NCBI RefSeq assembly: GCF_030272615.1 | Contig: NC_081405.1 | Location: 22,050,047 to 22,114,046 of the forward strand | DNA from: Cryptomeria japonica | Lineage: Eukaryota; Streptophyta; Pinopsida; Cupressales; Cupressaceae | DNA length: 64,000 nucleotides | Direction of reading: 5' to 3' | Notes under the pieces: generated by a model | The model's input: only the letters and a program-made list of their open reading frames with translations | What the model was told of the DNA's origin: nothing | Databases searched by the model: none | In this document: piece after piece, positions 9,214-19,904 of the stretch | How the letters are laid out: each line of letters begins with the position of its first letter | Position numbering within the stretch: position 1 is the stretch's first letter | Made by a program: the position numbers and the translations under genes

Positions 9214-10602
9214 ATGGAAACCTTTTCTTTAAATAAGGTTAGTTAGAGATTTGATGGAATGAACTATACTCTCTAGAAGAGCCAGATGCAATTTCATTTG
9301 AGATGCGTTGGAGAATAATATTGCAAGATCACTAAGAATGTCTATAATGCTCTACAGAATGGTCCTACTACTCCAGATGAGTTAAAGGAAGAAAAATGCA
9401 ATATTAGAGGAAAGGAAGCATTGCTAAGTGCCTTGTCAGATTTAGAGATGACTAATGTAATGGAATTAGAGACCACTCATGAGATCTGGGTAAAATTGGA
9501 GACCTTGCATGAAGGTGACAGTCATGTGAAAGTCGCTAAGTTGTAGAGCTTAAAAGGAAAGTATGAGAACGTGAAGATGGGTGAAGATGAGAATATTACT
9601 TCTTTTATGCAGAAAGTGAATGAGCTTGTGTGCAGAATCAAATGTGCTAGTGGATTTTTAGAAGAGTCCAATATTGTTGCTAAAGTGTTGAGATCCTTGC
9701 CTCCTTACAAACATAAAGTTGCTTCTATTGATGAGATCCAGACTATGACAAATGTGACAAGAGATATGTTGGTTGGTAAGCTTGATGAATTTGAGCTAAG
9801 TAAGTTTGGAGACCCTCTTCCTAAGATTAAATCTACCTTCAAATCTACTATTTCTGGGAAGCAGAGTTATGATCCAGGAGAAAGTTCTACAAGAGTATCT
9901 AGATATGAGAAAGAGATGAAGGAGATGGAAGGTGAAGAAAGAGAGCTTGAGGAGCTTGAAGCACTTATTGCTAGAAGATTGCCTAAAGGTGCCAGTAAGT
10001 ATGAAGGGAAGTTACCTCTTAAATGTTTTTCATGTAATAAGATAGGACATTTTGCATCAAGGTGTCCGGAAAGAGAGAGAAAATCCAAGAAGCCATTTAA
10101 GCCATATAAGCCTAAATATCAGAAGAAGTGTTATTATGTTGCTGATAAAGGTGTGATAGATGATGAGTCGGATAAGGGAAATTCAGGAGATGAATTTGTG
10201 TTCATTTTTGTCAAGGAAGATGACCATGTACCTATAGATTCTACAAGTTGCATTAATGAGGAGAAAGATTTAGCTGCTAAAGTTGAGGAGAAAAATGAAT
10301 GGGTAATTGACAGTGGGTTCTCTCATCATATGACAAGAGATAAGAGTAAATTTGTGAACTTTGAAAAGTATGATGGTGGTTTAGTAAGATTTGGTGACAA
10401 TAAAGCTTGTGTAATTCGTGGTAGAGGTTCTATTTCTCTTGATGGTAAGCGCAATACTGATGATGTGTTGCATGTTGAAGGATTAAAGCATGATCTTTTG
10501 AGTGTTGGTCAGATGGTTGATAAGGGATGTAAGTTGCAATTCAAGAATAAAAAATGTGAGATCTTGAGTAGCTCTAGAACTAAGATTGCATCAAGAACAT
10601 AG
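9214..10602 (+). pseudogene. Copia A gag and protease
   Basis: The frame opens at ATG 9214 and is fully open from 9571 to 10602. In the first 360 bases it has several stops. The gag part includes the UBN2-type helical region (SLPPYKHKVASIDEI) and one zinc knuckle, CFSCNKIGHFASRC (about 10024-10065). The protease follows, with WVIDSGFSHHMTRDKSKF: the catalytic D-S-G is intact while the usual Cys after it is Phe. The open part ends at TAG 10600, in a context (ACATAGACT) where CAG is the likely ancestor. It is followed in the same frame by integrase. Confidence 0.85.
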
Positions 10603-10623
10603 ACTAAAGGTAATATCTTTCAC

Positions 10624-11490
10624 TTGAATGCTGGTGGAAAAAGTTGTTTGATTGCTCAAATTGATGAAAGTTGGTTATGGCATAAAAGGATGTGTCTTGT
10701 AAATTTTGATTGCATGGTTAAGATAAGTTCTACTCAGGCAATGAGAGATCTACCAAAGTTAATAAATCCTTTTAATTTAGTATGTAAGGACTGTCAATTA
10801 GGGAAGCAAACAAGAGTTACTTATAAGAGAAAATACAATAATTCTAACGGATTGTTCGATCTTGTGCATATTGATTTGTGTGGTCCTTCTAGAACAAGAA
10901 GCTTCCAGGGTGACAAGTATTTCATATTGCTAATTGATGACTATTCAAGGATGATGTGGGTTACCTTATTAAGGGATAAATCTAAAGCATTGGAGAATTT
11001 CAATATTTTCAAGACTATGGTTGAGACTAGTTTGAAGCTAAAGTGTCTGAGATCTGACAGAGGTGGAGAATTTACCTCGGGTGAGTTTAATGCATATTGT
11101 GAAGAGCATGGAATCAAGAGACAATTATATGCTCCTAGGACACCACAATAGAATGGTGTTGTGGAAAGGAAGAATAAAATAGTTCAAGAAGCTTCTAGAA
11201 CCATGATGATTGAAGGAAATGTTTCACACATGTTTTGGAGAGAAGTTATGACTATTGTAGTATACACTTTTAACCCGATAAATGTCAAAGTTGGTACTGG
11301 TAAGACTCCCTATGAGTTATGGTTTTGTCATGCTCCTACCATTAGATATTTTAGAATTTTTGGTAGTAAATTCTATATCAAAAGAGATGAAGATCTTGGA
11401 AAGTTTGATGCTAGATGTGATGAAGGAATATTTCTTGGTTATTCTACTAAAAGTAAGGCCTACTAGTGTTATAACAAAAGATTGAGAAAT
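10624..11490 (+). pseudogene. Copia A integrase
   Basis: In the gag-pol frame. The zinc-binding region begins WLWHKRMC and ends CKDCQLGK. The core has the first catalytic Asp in HIDLCGPSR, the second in RSDRGGEF and Glu in VERKN. A TAG at 11149 sits just before the last motif (PQ-stop-NGV, normally a Gln), and another stop occurs at 11464. Sequence up to about 11490 matches the copia integrase C-terminal part ([13 protein letters not shown]). All three catalytic residues are kept, but the stops make it non-functional. Confidence 0.85.
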
Positions 11491-12540
11491 ATTGTTGAAA
11501 GTGTTAATGTGAAGGTTGATGAAGGAAACATGTATCAAATTAGATCTTGTGGATATGATTCTAATGATCGGGATGCTAATTTAGATAAAGGAAGACAAGT
11601 GCAGACCCAAAGTCAAGTTTAGACTGCTCTGGAAAAGCCTAAGAATGAAGGTGCAAATGCTAATGTAGAAGAAAGAGTTCAAGTGTCTGAAATTCCAGAA
11701 AATCTTAAAACTCCCAAGTATGTAAGGTTGAATCATTCATAAAATTAGATTATTGGTGATAAGAATAAAGGTGTGGTGACTAGGAGAAGACTTGCTGAAG
11801 AAATTTGTTTTATCTCTAAGATTGAGCCTAAAAGTGTTGATGAAGCTTGTAAAGATGAAAATTGGATTAAAGCTATGGAAGAAGAATTGAATCAAAATGA
11901 GAAAAATGATACATGGATTCTTGTTCCTAGACCTAAGAATAAAAATGTAATTGGAACTAAATGGGCATTTTAGAATAAGTTGAATGTACAAGGTGAAGTT
12001 GTTCGAAATAAAGCTAGGCTTGTTTGTAATGGCTATTCACAGATGGAAGGAATTGACTATGAGGAAACTTTTTCTCCAGTGGCTAGAATTGAAGTTGTTA
12101 GATTATTTCTTGCCTATGTTGCTCACAAATATTTAAAGGTTTATTAGATGGATGTCAAATCAACTTTTCTTAATGGTGAGTTGGAAGAAAAAGTCTACAT
12201 TGAGCAACCAGATGGATTTTTGCTGGTAGAAGAAAAGGACATGGTTTGTCGGTTGAAGAAAGCACTGCATGGGTTGAAGCAAGCCCCTAGAGCCTGGTAT
12301 GCTAGATTAGATAAGTATTTGATGAAGCCTGGGTTCAATAAAGGTATTGTTGATAATAATCTTTATTTCAAGATTAATCAGAATAATAGCTTAATTGTTG
12401 AAGTTTTTGTTGATGACATTATCTTTGGAGGGAATGATTTCCTATGTAAGAGATTTGTTGAAGAGATGCAGAATGAATTTGAGATGTCTATGATTGGTGA
12501 AATGAAATTCTTTCTGGGATTGCATATTACTTGCTTGGAC
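11491..12540 (+). pseudogene. Copia A reverse transcriptase, first part
   Basis: Same frame as integrase. A variable linker is followed by YVRLNHS and then [55 protein letters not shown] and the active-site [10 protein letters not shown] near 12406-12435. Stops lie in the linker and at 11971 and 12145. The domain is cut at 12540 by solo LTR S1 after GLHITCLDK and resumes at 15173 with GIFISQSKY. Confidence 0.87.
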
Positions 12541-13089
12541 AAAGTGTTTCATCCCTTTGTGATGCTACTATTTTACTTTTACTTGTTTGGTTAAAATGCT
12601 TTGTTGCAAAAACATATTGTGAAAATAAATATATATATTGGAAAGGAAATAATTTTATGAATATGCAATCATTATGATGTTTGATATGATATATGCATGT
12701 TTTAATAACAACTGACTACTATTGTAATGTGCCAAGTGGGATGCTGGAATTGAATGATCCTCCAGGGAGGAGGAAGAGTATCACTCAGGAGAGGAATTTG
12801 GTTCGATAATCTTAATATAAGTGCCTTATTGAGCTATCACACACTCATAACCTAGTTGGTCAGGATGAGTTGAAATGGTTGGGTAGGATAATTCGTTTAT
12901 TATTGAATTGTTTATGTTTTGTGAAGTATCGCAAGGTCTAGATTTTCATATCTTTTTGTAAATGGATTATAGTCACTTTGATAGGATTTTATCTTCGTGC
13001 TTTCTTTTCATTTATCAAAATGAATATATTGATTGAAGATTATTATTTAATTAAATTATAATTATCTTTTATGTATTCGTTATTTCATA

Positions 13090-13380
13090 TTTGTAATATA
13101 TATAGTATATATTTGGATTATTGAAGTTTCTTTATATATAAATATTATCTATATTCTCATTTAGATATACATATATATAATATAATATATATATATATAC
13201 ATTTACATTTACACACACACATATATATATACATTTACATATATATATATATACATACATATATATATATATATCTATATATATATGTATATATATGTAT
13301 ATATATCTATATATGTATATAGATATATATACATATATATACATATATATATATATACATATATATATATTATTATATTA
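13090..13380. repeat. AT-rich microsatellite in S1
   Basis: About 290 bp of (TA)n, (TATATAC)n and (CACACA)-like repeats. ORFs that appear here are artefacts of the repeat. Confidence 0.9.
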
Positions 13381-13932
13381 TCATATTTATTATCGGTCTG
13401 CATATTATTTTTCCCCACGATGTAGATTGACTGAGTTTGCATTTCATTTTCCTCAACCTCTATGTGGAGGGAGGGGAGTGTGAAATGAGAGGGGTGATCA
13501 CCATGGAGGGTGGTGCGGTGGTAACACCGCCACCTCTTCCACTTCCTTTGCATTTGTCATGCGATGTGTAAAGCACTTAACTAATATCAACCCCCATTCC
13601 ACTTTGTAAGGGGATGGGTTAATAAGATCGATGCCTTGTATTGAACACATTGACCCATTTTTTAGTAATAAGACTTGGTTGATGGTAATTCAATAAATAG
13701 GAGGAAGTTGATATTTATTAGGGAAATAGAGAGAATTTCATTTGTTTTGGTAAGTAATTAGTCATTATATTTTGACTTGGTAAGGAGGTGATTCATTGTA
13801 CCATTTTAGTGAACTCTTATGTGTCGATCATAGGATAGTGAGTTGTTATTAAGTCATAGTGGTGTCATTTTGCATGTGAATTGTGGCAACCTAGTGAGCT
13901 TAATTATAGCCTTAGGTTTCTCGTATTTTTAG

Positions 13933-13940
13933 TATATATA
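13933..13940 (+). promoter_or_regulatory. Possible TATA box in S1
   Basis: TATATATA is followed by GATGAGAGGACTTGG and a CATTC/CATTTCC-rich stretch that looks like a transcript leader. Confidence 0.3.
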
Positions 13941-15172
13941 GATGAGAGGACTTGGAGGTTATTCATTTTATTCTCATTCTCATTTCCATTTCCATTTCCA
14001 TTTTCGTACATTCTCTTATCCATTCTCAATTCCATTTAAGTTAGACTCATTGAATAGAGTTCATACTTGTGGAAGATTAGTGTTAGTGTGAGGGAGAATT
14101 GGAGGAATATTTTATAATAAAAAATGGAGATTCTTAGTTAGAAGAATAGAAGAGAAGCTAGCAACTTTGGATGAAGGATTCAATTATGTCATAAGCTTTG
14201 ATACAGACATGAGTAATTCTCCTTATTATTTTTTATGTTTTTGAAATGTCATTACTTAATATTGAATTGAACAAGAAAGATTGTATTATTGAATGTGTTT
14301 GTTTTTCTTAACTGATTGGATTAGAATTCTTTTGAATAGAATCAAGTATAGGGAATTATAAGCCAAAATAAGCTTGATGTTAAGATATTATTTTAGGGTT
14401 AAATTAACCATGGTTGGGTTTAATTTTATATGTTTCCTATTTAGGCTCATGGGGTAAATATGGGTTAGTATTGGTCAGTTATCCAAATAGAGTAAGAAGT
14501 GGGTGGGCATATGACTCACACTTGAAGTACTGAGTGTAGAATTTTTGGCCAAAGTAATGTAGGGTGCCTCTGTCTACATTGTCAGTTCACTATGATCCAA
14601 TTTTACATACTAGGTAGGGAATGTCATACTAGGAGGAGGAAACCTAAAGTATGATAGCACTAGTCATGTAGGACACAACACTAATCTCATAAGGCCTTAA
14701 TATTGTGAGAATACCAAACCAAACTCTTCGTGAAGGGTCGGGCCACTTTAGTTAGAAGAGGCACGAGGGACTTTCAAGTCTTGGTTGGGTGGAAAAGCGC
14801 TTGAGTGATGCTCTTCCTCATGCAGATGGCGGTCATTATTTGAGGATGTATGCCAAGAAGGACATATGGATCACTATATATTTCTTATGCACTCTATAAT
14901 CTCTTAGAAGCTTAATTTGTATTCATTCATTCCTAAAGCATTTGGAAGTATGAAAGAGAATATTGTGATTGCATTCATATCTTTATTCAAATATGAAAAT
15001 TCTATATGTATTTCATTGGGAATAAAGATGGAAAATAATTTTATTTCAATTATGTTATTTGATTTAAAAAGCAAAATTTCAATAGATGGTAATTTGGCAA
15101 TCTATTTCTTTTACTTTTTAAAGTTAATCTTGGTAAAATGAATGGGTAGACTTAGAGGGTCATTACACAAAG

Positions 15173-15688
15173 GTATTTTTATATCACAATCTAAGTATGT
15201 GAAGGAAGTGCTGAAGAAATTTGGTTTTGAGGACTATAAGCCTATTGGTACACCTATGGTGATCAGATGTAAGCTAACAAAAGATGGCGATTCTCTGAAA
15301 GCTAATCAGACCAGATATAGAACTATGATTGGTGGTTTGTTGTACTTGACTCAGAATAAACTTGATATAATGAATTTTGTGTGTCATGTTGCTAGATTTC
15401 AAGCCGATCTTAAGGAATTTCATGTTACTGCTATAAAAAAAGATATTTAGATATTTGAAAGGGACAATTGATTTTGGTTTGTGGTATTATAAGAATGATG
15501 ATTTCACTTTGAGTTCTTTTACAGATGTTGATTGGGTAGGCGATGTTGATGACCAGAAGAGTACTATAGGTGGTACATTCTTTTTGGGTAAGAAGTTGGT
15601 CTCTTCGGCAAGTAAGAAGCAGAATGTTATTTTCTTATCTAATGTAGAAGCTGAATACATTGCTGCTACTAGCAATTGTACTCAAGTT
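15173..15688 (+). pseudogene. Copia A RT C-terminal part and RNase H, middle
   Basis: This continues the RT after S1: GIFISQSKYVKEVLKKFG, then the connection (MIGGLLYLTQNKLDIMNFVC) and RNase H (LWYYKNDD, FTDVDWVGDVDDQKSTIGG, EAEYIAA). A frameshift at about 15440 falls in a run of A residues, consistent with a homopolymer indel. The RNase H is cut after TQVI at 15688 by element G and resumes at 38804 with WMKQMLKDI. Confidence 0.87.
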
Positions 15689-15693
15689 ATTTG

Positions 15694-16995
15694 TGTAGAC
15701 ACCTAAAAATGTCTCATTGATCATGTACTAATTATTCCTCTAATTGATTAAATAATTATTTAATTATTTAATTAAGTTAATTAATCTTATTCTTCTAATT
15801 TCATATTTCCTTGTCATCTTACTAATTATTCTATCTTCTATTTCTATCATCATTTTAACCATTTTCTAAATATTAATTAAATATTTATTATTTAATTAAT
15901 TCTGATTAATTCCCCAATTTAAATAATCTTTATTATTTAAATAAATTAATTCTCAATTTCTATCTCTAATCATTTAATCATTTACCCCTTTTCTAAATAT
16001 TACTTAAATATTTATTATTTAATTAACTGTGATTTAATCCTTTAAATTAAATAATCCTTATTATTTAATTAAATTCTATTTCTATTTAATTAAATAGTTT
16101 CAAAAATTTATTTAATTAACTAATTATTTCTTTTAATTTCATTAATTCTTCCATTTCCAAATCCCCAAATTCTAATTTCATTTAATTTTATATTCTTCTA
16201 ATTTCTTCCAAATTCAAATACATGTGCATTATTTCAAAAACCAAATTGAAAATCAAAGTCAAGTTCTAGATATATTCAAATGCTAAATTGAATTTAAATA
16301 AATTCAGTTATTTGAGTAAATCTCATGCAAAGATTAAATTGAAAATCTAAGTTGAAATGCAAGCACATGCTAAATTAATTAATTAAATCGATTAATTAAT
16401 TAAATCATTTATCTCTTCAATTTCTATTTCCATCTTTTAGTTAGCTTTTTCCAAATTAAGCTTTCTTTGTCATCTTCTTAATTTCCTCCAATCATTCTTT
16501 TTCTTCATTCAGTAACTTTTTCTCAATCAGTTGACTCCATTAATCTATTCAATCTATTGAGTTTCACTCCTACAATCAACAGTTCAACTATCAATTTTCA
16601 TTTGAGCTCACCTGAGTTCCACCTCTTGATCAATTTGTTCCACCTTTCAATCAATCTTCTCCAAAAATCTATAAATTGAGCATCCAATCTCCATTTTCAA
16701 TCCTCCTCAATCTTGGACAATTACTATAATCACAAACTTCAAATCTTTGTGTCACTTGCAAGTTCCCAATGCAATATTTGAGAGCCATCAGACCACAGAG
16801 AAGAGAAGAGCAATGGAAGCGATGTGCAATCTTGGAATAGGGAGTTTGATTTGATTTGATTTATAAGTCTTCTTTCTTGATATTGCATTATTTCATTGTC
16901 TTGTTTGTTAGATTCTTTGTTTAGATAGGGATTTGTGATTTCCCTTTGATTTCTAATTGATACATTGTTATTAAGATGAATTTTACATGCATACA
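15694..16995 (+). repeat. 5' LTR of G
   Basis: A 1302-bp, very AT-rich LTR that starts TGTAGACACC and ends CATGCATACA. It aligns throughout with 37518-38798; the main difference is a short indel near 16620 (CACCTCTTGATC, missing from the 3' copy). Confidence 0.93.
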
Positions 16996-16998
16996 TTT

Positions 16999-17014
16999 TG
17001 GTGAACCCGACATG
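16999..17014 (+). other. Probable primer binding site of G
   Basis: TGGTGAACCCGACATG lies three bases after the LTR. It differs from the Met site used by the copia elements here. The TGG start fits a CCA-ending tRNA, but I cannot name that tRNA with confidence. Confidence 0.55.
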
Positions 17015-17386
17015 AAACATAGCTAATTTACCTTCTCTGTTCTCTGTGTAATTTTTGCAGGTCGTACGGATTTTTGCATTTTGTTTTACAGATTTTACAT
17101 GGATTTCAAGAACAGATATTCCTTCACGCAATCACGATTACAACGTTCTGCAATCGCATAGACAACATCATGCATTCAACCCCTCGGGGTCACACATTAA
17201 CTCTGTTAGGGCTATGCAATCGTCTTGTTCGGATCATGCAATCGCCCTTTCCAGATTACACATTCGCAGGGAAAACTGTTGTCTAATTTTTTATTCCGTT
17301 TGTTATTTCATCTGTCTAATTCTATCTCAAATTGGGTTAATCTAGGATCAAATTGCTTTTATTTCATGATTTGATTATAACAGTTT

Positions 17387-17641
17387 ATGGCAAGAAAAGT
17401 ATAGTTTAGACTTTCAGATGCAAGAAGGACAAAACAACAAAGAAGAGATGGCAAACGCTATCAAAAGGTTCTTCAGGCAAAAAATTTGATACAAGATTCA
17501 AAAGAACAACTGGCCTTTGATAGATATAATAGCTTAGTTCTTTCTTATCAAGTTAAATATGATCTAATCAATATTGAACGGATGATGAGAGATTTGGCTA
17601 GGGCTTCACAATTGGTTTTGCAGGTTCCTGATCGGGTTTAG
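17387..17641 (+). pseudogene. Small basic ORF upstream of gag in G
   Basis: From ATG 17387 a frame of 85 codons ends at TAG 17639, with one internal TAG at codon 6. The product would be basic and helical (ARRTKQQRRDGKRYQK, then SLVLSYQVKYDLINIERMM). Ogre-type elements are known to carry an ORF1 upstream of gag, and this is the only coding-like segment in the first 2.4 kb of the leader, so it may be a reduced equivalent. The family is not recognised. Confidence 0.4.
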
Positions 17642-17939
17642 TTTTCTTTTCTTTTATTTTTAGTTTTTAACTTTTGTTTTTGTCTGCCTGTCTATCACGT
17701 AATCGAACTGTTAGTGCTACGCAATCGATCTAATATCATCACACATTAGGTCTATTAGAATTACGCATTCACTTTGTGAGGTTCACACATTCAGTCTGTA
17801 AGTATCATGCAATCTAATAGGTATTGTTACACATCCGCTTCTGTCAAGTTGTTTTGAGTTTTTGTTTTCTGTTAGTTTGATTTTACTACTAATCTTCTAT
17901 TTATAGCTTGTGGCTGATTTGCAGAGAGGATTAGATTAG

Positions 17940-18190
17940 TATTTTTTGCATACATCACCTCACACTTCATTTTTTTGGTGCTTAAAATCAACAATAGTTA
18001 AAATGGACATGCATGGATAATCTCACACTTCGTTGTTGGTGCTTAAAATGAACATGGGCTAAAATTGACATGCATGTACCTCACACTTGGTCTTTTGGTG
18101 CTTAAAATCAACAAATGGTTAAATTGACATGTATGCCTTCATATTTTGATTTGGTGTTTAAAATAGACATGCACATGCGTATCTAACACC
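17940..18190 (+). repeat. Degenerate tandem repeat in G leader
   Basis: About four copies of a roughly 60-bp unit with the shared core CTCACACTT...TTGGTGCTTAAAAT...GACATGCATG. The copies have diverged and the unit length varies. Confidence 0.65.
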
Positions 18191-19200
18191 TAAATTTAGG
18201 CTATAAAACGAACGTGAATCAGGCTGCATTAGATTAAATCATTTTTCTTTTTCTTAAAGGTAAAGAATTTTTATTGTGTCTAGGGTGGACCTACTATTGC
18301 ACTAAGTGACTTTCCACCTGCCTTCGGGGTCTTGGGAGAAATGAGGAAGGTGACAACGACATCCAATTTTTTTTTTTATTCTACATAGTGAGGCGTATCT
18401 TTGACTAGGGATTCATCACCCCATAGAGGTACTTTGAATTGGGATGCATTGGGGATATCATCTCTCCCAGCGTACTCTCGAGCAGGTTTTTTGAGCCGCT
18501 ATATAAATATATTGGTCAAGCGGCTAGAGTGTTGAGTGAATCCGACATATGTGGGGGCCTTCCCTACACCAATAAGCTCAACTAAAGTCTTAAGTGGCTT
18601 GCTCTGAGAATCCATTGTTGGATCGGGACCCCTCGAAACCTAATACTACGAACGAATTTAGTTGCCAAAAATCCTACATTCAGTGATTCCGGGAGTGCGG
18701 ATCGTACCCCATAGATACCCTTCATGTACCTTACACTATGATACAAAAATCCCTTGGCTATAAGATCTTCAGATCTTCAGGGTAAGAGAGATTGCCATGC
18801 CCGAGAAGTGTGTACCATGGAGTGGAGCCAGTGCTGCCAGACTCTCTATCTATTCATTTTGTCTTGGTATTTTGTAAGGGCCTCATTGAATGGTGTCCAC
18901 TATCTAGCCTAAGATTGTGTTCCATGATTTTTTATGTATCATTGTGCTAGACCAGTATTGAGTCAGTCCCTTGGGCTATTTCAGGCCCTATCCCATGTAT
19001 CTCCGAATTTTTTGAGATTGTATGAAAATTGAGTCAGTCAGCTATACATACCTACCAGCAATTGTTCTCAGATTTGGAAAACTATAAAACATTGTCCCAC
19101 ACATGAAGTTACAGAAAACAAAGTTTATTTTGAAACCAAAACTCAAAAGTCCTTACATACTTGTGACCCTAGGCAGTCTTTTACATAGTCCTTACATAGT
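18190..19200 (+). other. G leader, no gene recognised
   Basis: Non-coding leader between the tandem repeats. I see no long ORF and no recognisable RNA gene. It ends in short repeats of CATAGTCCTTA that grade into the 42-bp array. Confidence 0.5.
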
Positions 19201-19204
19201 CCTT

Positions 19205-19425
19205 GCATAGTCCCACTTACATCCTCATTATCATCCTACGTCTTTTGCATAGTCCCACTTAGGTCCTCATTATCATCCTACGTCTTTTTCATAGTCCCAC
19301 TTACATCCCCATTATCATCCTACATCTTTTGCATAGTCCCACTTATGTCCTAATTATCATCCTAAGTCTTTTGCATAGTCCCACTTACGTCGTCATTATC
19401 GTCCTAAGTCTTTTGCATTATCATC
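19205..19425 (+). repeat. 42-bp tandem repeat array in G leader
   Basis: Five full units start at 19205, 19247, 19289, 19331 and 19373, with a partial sixth at 19415, an exact 42-bp spacing. The unit core is GCATAGTCCCACTTA followed by CATTATCATCCTA. The units differ by only a few bases. 42 is a multiple of three, but stops occur, so coding is not supported. Confidence 0.92.
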
Positions 19426-19480
19426 CATATTAGTTACATAGTCCTACATTATCATATATGTCACAATCTAGACCTCATAT

Positions 19481-19783
19481 ATGTCTACATTCATTGTCAG
19501 TTATAGATTCATAGCATGTGTCTTCATGGGTCTCCCAGGTGATGGTTTGCTCCCATTCAAGCAACCTAATTTAGTTCCAAATGATAGTCAACGGGAAATC
19601 ATTGATGGTCTAGCTAACTTAGCTTGGGATTTAAGAAGAAGCACACCTCAATACATAGGATTCATACACGAGATAAACATTGAGTCTAAGATTTCCTATA
19701 GAATTGATAGAGAGATTGAGGCTGAACAACTTAGTCAAGAAATGGAAAGACTTGCATTAGAGAAATCTAGAAATTCTCAATAG
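19481..19783 (+). pseudogene. Open segment before gag in G
   Basis: A 100-codon open frame ends at TAG 19781. The C-terminal two thirds look protein-like (PNDSQREIIDGLANLAWDLRR, then a charged helix EIEAEQLSQEMERLALEKSR); the first 20 residues are likely not coding. It is in a different frame from gag, which starts at 19905. It may be the end of a leader protein or an exon-like gag extension. No family is recognised. Confidence 0.4.
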
Positions 19784-19904
19784 GTCTCACATCAAAATCC
19801 TCAATAGAGAGTCTAGTATAGCCTTGCATACCTCATATTTACATCTATAGTCTAGTGTTAAGTCATTGTCTTGCATAGAACCACCCTCATATAAACAAGT
19901 TTAG

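Larger units (their letters stand above)
12545..15167 (+). mobile_element. Solo LTR S1 (2.6 kb)
   Basis: A 2623-bp insert with TG at its start (TGTTTCATCCC), CA at its end (GGGTCATTACA) and a perfect 5-bp duplication CAAAG at 12540-12544 and 15168-15172. It has no coding region, primer site or internal direct repeat of LTR size, so a solo LTR left by LTR-LTR recombination is the simplest reading. It includes a large TA-rich microsatellite and a TATATATA near 13933. The strand is inferred from the TATA box and is uncertain. Confidence 0.75.

Noticed and set aside
13132-13553. Tyr/Ile-rich ORFs
   Set aside because: They are translations of the TA-rich microsatellite.
17055-17345. ORF in the G leader
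   Set aside because: The frame runs through the GCAATCG repeat region, begins just behind the LTR, and shows no family motif.
19205-19425. Regular repeats as a CRISPR array
   Set aside because: The 42-bp units are directly adjacent with no unique spacers, in a plant retroelement leader.
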